A stretch of DNA of 9,935 nt from an uncultured Brevibacterium sp. (GTDB lineage Bacteria > Actinomycetota > Actinomycetes > Actinomycetales > Brevibacteriaceae), in the NCBI GenBank assembly GCA_902489215.1, contig CABTZE010000073.1, positions 1 through 9,935 of the forward strand, given 5' to 3'. Positions 1-5,302 of this stretch are shown in pieces. Made by a program: the position numbers and the translations under genes. A model generated the notes under the pieces. It did not search any database and had not been told where the DNA came from. It worked only from the letters and a program-made list of their open reading frames with translations. The first letter of the stretch is position 1. Each line of letters opens with the position of its first letter.

Positions 1-472
1 CCTGTGGCGGTTCGGCCGGTTCCACTCGCGCCTCGATTTCCCTGAAGCGCTGCACCGGCACGACTACCCCACCCCAGTCCGAACCGAGGGTGGAAAGAAG
101 GCGGGCCTCCGCCTCGTCATCATCGACGATCACCAGGCCGATGCCGACTTCGGCAATCACGTGCCGCTGGTGGTCCACCGGCCAGCGCGGGTCGATGGTT
201 GCCGACACCGCCCGGTACCCGGCCAGGCCCGCCATAATGCGGGCGGCTTCAAATGCCGAGGTGGAGCTCACCGCGATCACCGGCGCCCCCTGAGCTTCGG
301 GGGCGGGTGTGGGCGCGTCCGCTGCTTCGTCCAGCAGGCGGCGCACGGCGGCGATGACGCGGCGGCCGTCCTCGGCAAGTTCTCCGTAGCTCAGGCGGGC
401 GTGTTCGCCGACGATCGCCGGACGGTCGGGATGTTCGGCGGCGGTGGTGAGAATCGAATGGGTTATCGGCAC
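1..472 (-). CDS. AMP-binding (adenylate-forming) acyl-CoA ligase-like protein, N-terminal part
   Basis: An open minus-strand frame of about 157 codons runs from a GTG at 472-470 to the left edge, so the C-terminal part is missing. The only in-frame start after a TAG at 484-482 is this GTG, and I see no good ribosome binding site before it. The translation has the usual opening of ANL-superfamily enzymes: an AAEHPDRPAIV segment near residues 11-21, then LSYGELAEDGRRV near 27-39, where the protein normally recognises free-standing substrates. Next comes a segment with SSTSAFEAARIMAGLAG and AVSATIDPRWP, matching the region where these enzymes read a rate of chemical 'crowding' by modest-length helices. 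The phosphate-binding loop and the A8/A10 motifs lie outside the window, so substrate and even class (fatty acyl-CoA ligase, CoA synthetase or NRPS-type adenylation domain) remain open. Codon use is strongly GC-rich. The family call is from pattern recognition of the N-terminus only. Confidence 0.6.
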   Translation of the reverse strand, partial: MPITHSILTTAAEHPDRPAIVGEHARLSYGELAEDGRRVIAAVRRLLDEAADAPTPAPEAQGAPVIAVSSTSAFEAARIMAGLAGYRAVSATIDPRWPVDHQRHVIAEVGIGLVIVDDDEAEARLLSTLGSDWGGVVVPVQRFREIEARVEPAEPPQ

Positions 473-492
473 GATCTCAGCCTAGACAGAAG

Positions 493-524
493 CGGAGGCT
501 GGGGTCGAAACACCCCAGCCTCCG
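493..524 (-). terminator. Rho-independent-type hairpin after the ABM-domain gene
   Basis: A perfect 13-bp dyad (493-505 with 512-524, core GGAGGCTGGGGT) encloses a 6-nt loop, just downstream of the minus-strand stop at 539-537. On the minus strand the stem is followed by CTTCTGTC, so the U-tract is poor. It separates the small monooxygenase-like gene from the ligase gene that starts at 472 on the same strand. The dyad is seen directly; its role as terminator is inferred from position and stem strength. Confidence 0.75.
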
Positions 525-536
525 GTTTATATGCTG

Positions 537-854
537 TCAGATCTTCAGTTCGCCCATTTCGTCCCAGCCTTCACCGTCGACCTGCCGAGACACGATCTTC
601 GGTGTAGCCGTCAAGTGCGGCCGCATGGCCTCCAGGCCCTTAGCGAAGTGCTCACTGGTCACATGCGGCTCCGCACCTTCGTCGGTGAATGCCTCAACAA
701 GCACGAACTCGTTCGGGTCCGCAAGGCTCCGCGACCACTCGAACCACAGGTTTCCATCTTCTGCACGAGTCGCCTCAGTGAACTCGGCAACAATTGACGG
801 CCAATCTTCGACACTTTCAGGTTTCACCGGGAACTTAACAACGATGAAGTACAT
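537..854 (-). CDS. ABM-domain protein (putative quinol monooxygenase, YgiN-like)
   Basis: This encodes 105 residues, a normal size for a single antibiotic-biosynthesis-monooxygenase (ABM) domain, a small ferredoxin-like fold that usually forms dimers. The pattern fits: a first beta strand MYFIVVKFPVKP (1-12), a helix with EDWPSIVAEFTEATRAEDG (16-34), a strand LWFEWSRS (36-43) containing Glu39, a strand FVLVEAFTD (50-58), then HVTSEHF (64-70) with the two conserved-type His64 and His69. A strong AGGAGG lies at 865-860, five bases before the ATG. There is no signal peptide, so it should be cytosolic. It is transcribed away from the IclR gene, and a hairpin at 493-524 follows it, so it looks monocistronic. 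Family members include quinone-redox enzymes, cofactor-free oxygenases and many proteins of unknown role. The neighbouring flavin dehydrogenase makes a quinone- or oxidation-product-related role thinkable, but this is inference. Confidence 0.85.
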   Translation of the reverse strand: MYFIVVKFPVKPESVEDWPSIVAEFTEATRAEDGNLWFEWSRSLADPNEFVLVEAFTDEGAEPHVTSEHFAKGLEAMRPHLTATPKIVSRQVDGEGWDEMGELKI

Positions 855-985
855 CGCACCCTCCTGCTCGTTTGATCACTGTCAGCACAACTGTTGCACC
901 CGTGAACCCACCTGTCCTCACCTCTTATCGATCAGTGAGAACGAAACATGTGCCGCTTGAAAAGACGGTGTGCCAAACTGACGCC
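855..985. promoter_or_regulatory. Divergent intergenic control region between the ABM gene and the IclR gene
   Basis: This gap must carry the promoters of both genes and is the natural place for an IclR-family operator. I see short dyads only: CAACTGTTG at 888-896, TCACTG at 876-881 facing CAGTGA at 933-938, and an ACATGT core at 946-951 flanked by CG on both sides. None is long enough to name as the operator, and no convincing -35/-10 pair stands out on either strand. The minus-strand end holds the AGGAGG of the ABM gene (865-860). Confidence 0.5.
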
Positions 986-1801
986 ATGAGCGAAGGACAA
1001 CGCCAGAACCCGGCTGCCAAGCCCAGCAGGGACGGGATCTTGAAGCGAGCTCTGGCGATCATTGAGTACATCGCAGAAAACGGAGGCTCGGATGCCAAAG
1101 CCGTATCTGCGGGGACGGGGATACCGCTTCCCACCACGTACAGGCTTCTGGGTGAGTTGTGCGCTGAAGAGCTCCTCGTCCACTTGAAGAACGAACAGAC
1201 CTACGCGCTGGGCTACCGCCTTCACAAGTTCGGTGTCCGTCTACATGCTGACCTTGGCCTGAGCAAAGAGATCCGCAGAGAGCTCAGCGAGATTCACCAA
1301 CGGCTCGGAATGGCAACATACCTGGCAATCCACAGGGGTATGGATTTCGTCGTCGCTCATGTGTGTGATTCCCCTGCCGCACCCCGTCTTGCCCCTATGA
1401 GCTTCGGGTTCAGAGAAAACCCCCACGCGTCGGCATTCGGCAAGCTAGGTCTTGCGGCACTTGACGAAAGCTCTCGGAAACAGGTCCTCACCGAGTCGGG
1501 AATGCCAGCTTTGACGGGTCGAACAATCACCGATCTCGGTGATCTCCTGTCTGAGCTGAAAGCTATAGAACGCGACCGAATCGCCTGGGAACACGAGGAA
1601 TTTCAGGAAGGGGTCTCCTGTGTTGCAGTGCCCTTCTTCAGCACAAACGGAGTGCTTCTAGGGTCAATAGCCGCATCTGCTCCCACATCGGCGTACGAAG
1701 GCATGCGCACTCGCATTGAGCACGTACTCCGCTCGGCAGCATCGCGAGTAGGTCGCATGTATCGACTGGGCCCACACTTCTACCGGCACGTTTATCAATA
1801 G
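986..1801 (+). CDS. IclR-family transcriptional regulator
   Basis: The predicted protein has 271 residues, typical for the family. It has an N-terminal winged helix-turn-helix (about 17-75: GILKRALAIIEYIAENGG, then the helix-turn-helix around AVSAGTGIPLPTTYRLLGEL) and a C-terminal effector domain (about 90-262). In the latter, NPHASAFGKLGLAAL (145-159) corresponds to the conserved small-residue motif after the ligand loop, and EEFQEGVSCVAVPFF (204-218) to the family's 'GV.CVAVP' motif. I chose ATG 986; the frame stays open upstream to a TTG at 872, and a GTG at 968 is also possible, but the sequence before 986 has no domain character and neither start has a clear ribosome binding site. The gene diverges from the ABM gene and is followed 75 bases later, on the same strand, by the small-subunit/GMC pair, so it probably controls both in response to a substrate or intermediate of that pathway. 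GC content looks lower than in the acc operon. Confidence 0.92.
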   Translation: MSEGQRQNPAAKPSRDGILKRALAIIEYIAENGGSDAKAVSAGTGIPLPTTYRLLGELCAEELLVHLKNEQTYALGYRLHKFGVRLHADLGLSKEIRRELSEIHQRLGMATYLAIHRGMDFVVAHVCDSPAAPRLAPMSFGFRENPHASAFGKLGLAALDESSRKQVLTESGMPALTGRTITDLGDLLSELKAIERDRIAWEHEEFQEGVSCVAVPFFSTNGVLLGSIAASAPTSAYEGMRTRIEHVLRSAASRVGRMYRLGPHFYRHVYQ

Positions 1802-1876
1802 CTGAGATCCGCGCCTTACCTGCTGGCTCTGCGAGGGTTAGCGTCGGTACCACTTCAACGACGAAGGAGGTACAAG
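1802..1876 (+). promoter_or_regulatory. Leader before the small-subunit/GMC pair, with strong RBS
   Basis: The 75-base gap between the IclR stop and the next start ends in AAGGAGG at 1864-1870, six bases before ATG 1877, a near-ideal ribosome binding site. A weak dyad, CGTCG facing CGACG (about 1843-1865), surrounds GGTACC and could be a regulator site. I see no persuasive -35/-10 pair, so the pair may have its own promoter here or may be read through from the IclR gene. Confidence 0.4.
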
Positions 1877-2389
1877 ATGCCGATGCCCAATTCACTTCCG
1901 GCTAAGTACGGGGCGCTCAACGCTATGGAGTTCTCTGACGAAGCCAAACAGGTCTTGGTGAAAATACTCGCGACGGCGTTTCCGCATAAAAACTTTCCCC
2001 AGGGACCCTATGAGCGGATGGCCGACAAACTCATCTCGATGGCCGACGAATCTCCCTGGTTTCGGATGAAGCTCATCCAGGGGGTCGAGACAATCGACGC
2101 GAGCGCCGACCGAAAGTTCTCGACGCTTCCCTACGAAGAGGCGCTGGAAGCGCTCAAGAAAGTAGAGCGGACAGAGTTCTTTTCCTTCATCCGCCGGATG
2201 ACCATTTTGACGATGTACGAAGACGAAGAAGTCTGGTCAAGCGTCGGCTACGAAGGTCCGTCGTTCGACAAGGGCGGATACATCAACCGCGGGTTCAATG
2301 ACCTCGACTGGCTGCCTGAACCGCGAATCGAAGAATCAGAGGAACCGCTGCCGGACTTCGGACCGGGGCACAAGGAAGGGGTGTCGTGA
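1877..2389 (+). CDS. Gluconate 2-dehydrogenase subunit 3-like small subunit
   Basis: The protein has 170 residues and matches the gluconate 2-dehydrogenase subunit 3 family, the small partner of GMC-type FAD dehydrogenases. The C-terminal half carries the recognisable part: EFFSFIRRMTILTMYEDEEVW (about 119-139), then a GYEGPSFDKGGYINRGF segment (about 143-159) and DLDWLPEP. The N-terminal half is helical with LVKILATAFP and MADKLISMADESPW. Well-known members carry a twin-arginine signal and work in the periplasm; here the start MPMPNSLPAKYG has no twin arginine and no hydrophobic core, so this protein and its partner should stay in the cytosol. The stop TGA (2387-2389) shares its last base with the ATG of the GMC gene, which points to translational coupling and equal amounts of the two subunits. 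The family call is firm; the substrate is unknown. Confidence 0.82.
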   Translation: MPMPNSLPAKYGALNAMEFSDEAKQVLVKILATAFPHKNFPQGPYERMADKLISMADESPWFRMKLIQGVETIDASADRKFSTLPYEEALEALKKVERTEFFSFIRRMTILTMYEDEEVWSSVGYEGPSFDKGGYINRGFNDLDWLPEPRIEESEEPLPDFGPGHKEGVS

Positions 2390-3951
2390 TGGTTGAGTTC
2401 AATGATGATCGTGCAGTCGTCATCATCGGTTCCGGTGCGGGAGGCGGAACCCTGGCCTATGAGCTGACACGGCAGGGCATCCCCGTCGTGCTGCTTGAAG
2501 CCGGCCCATACCTGCAGAACGAAGACTATGTAAACCTCGAGTGGGAAGCCTTCAACCAGATGGCGTGGCTTGATCCACGGACAACCTCGGGGAGTTGGCG
2601 AATTGCACAGGACTTCCCCAATCTGCCCGCTTGGATTGTCAAGGCCGTCGGCGGTACGACAACACACTGGTCAGGTGCCACGCCGCGATTCAAGGCCCAC
2701 GAATTCAAAGCGGCAACTACATATGGCAACGTCCCCGGAGCGAATCTGCTTGACTGGCCGATCACCCTCGAAGATCTAGCCCCCTACTATGACCGCGCTG
2801 AGATCGCAATGGGGTCAACGCACCGCCACGGTCGGCCGCCCCTGCCAGCCAATAACAACTACAAAGTGTTTGCAGCCGGTGCTGAACGCGTGGGCTACAA
2901 GCACTACGCCACCGGCCCGTACGCAACCAACGCCGAGCCTTATGACGGCCGCCCCGCATCAATCCAAGACGGCTTCAACTTCCAGGGCGATAAGAACAAG
3001 TCGAAGTGGTCGATACTCGTCCGCGAGATTCCCCGCGCTCTGGAAACCGGGATTCTGGACCTGCGCCCCGACAGCACGGCAGTACAGATTACCCACGATG
3101 CCTCTGGCCGAATCGACTCAGTCCTGTACATGGACAAAGAAGGCAAAATGCACCGACAGGCAGCGGGAGTCGTGTGCGTCGCCGGCAACGCGATTGAGAC
3201 GCCTCGCCTTCTGCTCATGAGCGCAACATCGGCGTTCCCCGATGGGCTGGCAAACGGGTCCGGCATGGTCGGTCGCAACTACATGCGCCACATGACAGGC
3301 TCCGCCTACGCGATGTTCGACAAGCCGGTGCACATGTATCGCGGCGAAACCATGGCGGGGATCATTGCCGACGAATCTGTTCACGACCCCTCGCGTGGAT
3401 TCGTCGGCGGCTACTACATGGAGACCATTTCACTCGGACCGGCGTTCTTGGCAAGCTTCATCGATCCCGGGAACTGGGGAGAGGACTTCACCCGCTGGAT
3501 TGACAACTACGACAAACTTGCCGGCATGTGGATTGTGGGCGAGGACATGCCACAGGAATCCAACCGGGTAACACTCAGCTCGACGGCGACTGACACCAAC
3601 GGCCTGCCCGTGCCGAATGTGCATTTCGACGACCACGAAAACGACATTTCCATGCGCGAGTATGCCTACGGCAAGGCCGAGGACCTCTACCGAGCAGTCG
3701 GTGCCCTCGACGTCCATAGGACACCGCCATACCCTTCAACCCACAATCTGGGCACCTGTCGAATGGCGGCGAAGCCTGAAGACGGACCGGTGGACGGCTT
3801 TGGACGTGCACATGAGGTCCCGAACCTCTTCGTGTCTGACGGTTCACTGTTCACGACCGGAGCCGCAGCAAACCCAACCCTGACCATCGTTGCCCTTGCA
3901 ATGCGTCAGGCCGACTACATCGCCAACGAGCTCAAGACCGGCGGCCTGTAG
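2389..3951 (+). CDS. GMC-family FAD-dependent oxidoreductase (gluconate 2-dehydrogenase large-subunit type)
   Basis: This encodes about 520 residues. The dinucleotide-binding motif VVIIGSGAGGGTLAYEL (about 10-26) ends with the ribose-binding acid in VVLLEAG (Glu37). A GGTTTHWSGATPR segment (88-100) corresponds to the FAD-contacting GMC signature. Near the C-terminus, HNLGTCRM (His452) and NPT (Asn495) supply the usual catalytic His/Asn pair of GMC enzymes. His452 is not followed by the covalent-FAD pattern I would need to call a flavin linkage. I prefer ATG 2389; a GTG at 2386 directly before it is equally open and adds one residue. AAGGAAGG at 2372-2379 can serve as ribosome binding site. 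The coupled small subunit makes a two-component dehydrogenase likely (sugar, polyol, glycoside or alcohol oxidation). No cytochrome c subunit and no export signal are present, so the electron acceptor is not the classical membrane cytochrome. The substrate cannot be read from sequence. Confidence 0.9.
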   Translation: MVEFNDDRAVVIIGSGAGGGTLAYELTRQGIPVVLLEAGPYLQNEDYVNLEWEAFNQMAWLDPRTTSGSWRIAQDFPNLPAWIVKAVGGTTTHWSGATPRFKAHEFKAATTYGNVPGANLLDWPITLEDLAPYYDRAEIAMGSTHRHGRPPLPANNNYKVFAAGAERVGYKHYATGPYATNAEPYDGRPASIQDGFNFQGDKNKSKWSILVREIPRALETGILDLRPDSTAVQITHDASGRIDSVLYMDKEGKMHRQAAGVVCVAGNAIETPRLLLMSATSAFPDGLANGSGMVGRNYMRHMTGSAYAMFDKPVHMYRGETMAGIIADESVHDPSRGFVGGYYMETISLGPAFLASFIDPGNWGEDFTRWIDNYDKLAGMWIVGEDMPQESNRVTLSSTATDTNGLPVPNVHFDDHENDISMREYAYGKAEDLYRAVGALDVHRTPPYPSTHNLGTCRMAAKPEDGPVDGFGRAHEVPNLFVSDGSLFTTGAAANPTLTIVALAMRQADYIANELKTGGL

Positions 3952-3963
3952 AACCTGAGACAC

Positions 3964-3987
3964 ACAGCTGACAAACACGGCAGCTGT
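3964..3987. repeat. Short dyad just after the GMC stop
   Basis: ACAGCTG at 3964-3970 faces CAGCTGT at 3981-3987, a perfect 7-bp dyad around a 10-base loop, 12 bases after the GMC stop codon. No T-run follows on the plus strand, so it is at best a weak plus-strand terminator or an RNA 3'-end stabilising hairpin. Confidence 0.35.
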
Positions 3988-3990
3988 AGG

Positions 3991-4046
3991 CAACAAAACA
4001 GCCGGCTGTCGCGACAGATTTTCACACCTGCTGCGACAGCCGGCTG
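3991..4046 (-). terminator. Strong terminator of the accD1-accA1-acyl-CoA dehydrogenase operon
   Basis: A 14-bp perfect stem pairs 3999-4012 with 4033-4046 around a 20-base loop. Read on the minus strand the stem is followed directly by TTTTGTTG (3998-3991), a proper U-tract, so it should stop transcription of the minus operon that ends at 4112. On the plus strand only CTTCACTC follows, so it would be a poorer stop for the GMC gene. The arms contain the self-complementary CAGCCGGCTG (3999-4008 and 4037-4046), and a second self-complementary stretch, CTGTCGCGACAG, overlaps at 4006-4017, so alternative folds exist. Confidence 0.8.
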
Positions 4047-4111
4047 CTTCACTCAACGGCACGAGCTCAACAGACCAGACCCGAGCCCAGCCTCGTCAGC
4101 CCGCCCTCAGA

Positions 4112-5281
4112 TCACAGCCCGAGAGCGCGAGCGATGAGCATGAGCTGCACCTCGGTGGTGCCTTCGCCGATCTCGAGGATCTTCGAGTCGCGGTAGTGGC
4201 GGGCCACCAGGTATTCGTTCATGAAGCCGTAGCCGCCGTGGACCTGTGTTGCGTCGCGCGCGTTGTCCATGGCTGCCTCACCGGCGATGAGCTTGGCGAT
4301 GGAAGCTTCCTTCTTGAACGGTTCACCTGCGAGCATCTTCGAGGCTGCTTCGTAGTAGGCGGCACGAGCTGCCGAAACACGGGCTTCCATGCGGGCAATC
4401 TTGAAGGAAATCGCCTGGTAGCTGGCAATCGGCTTGCCGAAGCTCATGCGCTCCTGCGCATACTTCACGGAGGCGTCAACACAGCCCTGCGCGGCACCGA
4501 CCGACAGTGCGGCAACCGCGATACGACCCTCGTCGAGGATCCGCAGGAAGTTCGCGTAGCCGCGGCCGCGCTCACCCAGCAGGTTCTCTTCGGGAACCTT
4601 GACGTTGTCGAAGGTCAGCGGGTGGGTGTCAGATGAGTTCCAGCCGACCTTGTCGTACAGCGGCTCAGCCGTGAAGCCGGGGGTGCCTGCCGGGATCATG
4701 ATGGTGGAGATCTCCGGCTTTTCTTTCCCGTCCTTGCCCACGCGGGTGCCGGTGACGGCGGTGGCGGTGACCAGGCGGGTGATGTCGGTGCCGGAGTTGG
4801 TGATGAACGACTTCGAACCGTTGATCGTCCATTCGCCGTTTTCCAGTGTGGCCTTGGTGCGGGTGCCGCCGGCGTCTGATCCGGCTTCGGGCTCGGTCAG
4901 ACCGAACGCGGCAAGACCGGAACCGTCCGTGAGCTTGGGCAGCCATTCTTTCTTCTGTTCTTCCGTGCCGAACAGGTAGATGGGCATGGCACCGAGCGAA
5001 ACAGCGGCCTCGAGCGTAATGGCCAGCGACTGGTTTTCGCGCGCGATTTCCTCAATCGCCAGGCACAGTGCGAAGTAGTCTCCGCCCATACCGCCGTACT
5101 CTTCCGGGAAGGGCAGGCCGAACAGGCCCATCTTGCCCATCTTTGCCACGAGTTCGTACGGGAATTCGTGCTTGCGGTCGAGTTCAGCTGAGACGGGGGC
5201 GACTTCGTTGTCGGTGAAATCAGCAACTGCCTTGCGGAGGCTTTCGTATTCCTCCGGCAGCATTCCTGGGGTGAAGCTCAT
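4112..5281 (-). CDS. acdH: Branched short-chain acyl-CoA dehydrogenase (FAD)
   Basis: The 389-residue protein is full length for the acyl-CoA dehydrogenase family and oxidises an acyl-CoA to the trans-2-enoyl-CoA, passing electrons to electron-transfer flavoprotein. Features in order: N-terminal helices to about 120; the beta-domain signature AAFGLTEPEAGSDAGG (124-139); SKSFITNSG (156-164); the C-terminal family pattern ERMSFGKPIASYQA (277-290); QVHGGYGFMNEY (346-357); and EIGEGTTEVQ (370-379) with the probable catalytic base Glu373. The other position, used by isovaleryl-CoA dehydrogenase, reads LDEGRI (249-254) with Gly252 where that enzyme has Glu. The ATG at 5281 has AAGGAGAG at 5292-5285. 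It is the last gene of the operon, 21 bases after accA1. The context, as in Streptomyces acdH and mycobacterial fadE19, points to branched-chain amino acid catabolism; the exact acyl-CoA is inferred. The symbol follows that context. Confidence 0.92.
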   Translation of the reverse strand: MSFTPGMLPEEYESLRKAVADFTDNEVAPVSAELDRKHEFPYELVAKMGKMGLFGLPFPEEYGGMGGDYFALCLAIEEIARENQSLAITLEAAVSLGAMPIYLFGTEEQKKEWLPKLTDGSGLAAFGLTEPEAGSDAGGTRTKATLENGEWTINGSKSFITNSGTDITRLVTATAVTGTRVGKDGKEKPEISTIMIPAGTPGFTAEPLYDKVGWNSSDTHPLTFDNVKVPEENLLGERGRGYANFLRILDEGRIAVAALSVGAAQGCVDASVKYAQERMSFGKPIASYQAISFKIARMEARVSAARAAYYEAASKMLAGEPFKKEASIAKLIAGEAAMDNARDATQVHGGYGFMNEYLVARHYRDSKILEIGEGTTEVQLMLIARALGL

Positions 5282-5302
5282 GAGCTCTCCTTAAGTTCTT
5301 GG

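Noticed and set aside
161..607. Plus-strand open frame over the ligase N-terminus
   Set aside because: It lies antisense to a frame with clear adenylate-forming-enzyme character and runs through the 493-524 hairpin; its translation resembles no protein family.
872..985. 38-residue upstream extension of the IclR protein from a TTG
   Set aside because: The added residues have no domain character, and using this start would leave almost no room for the divergent promoter region.
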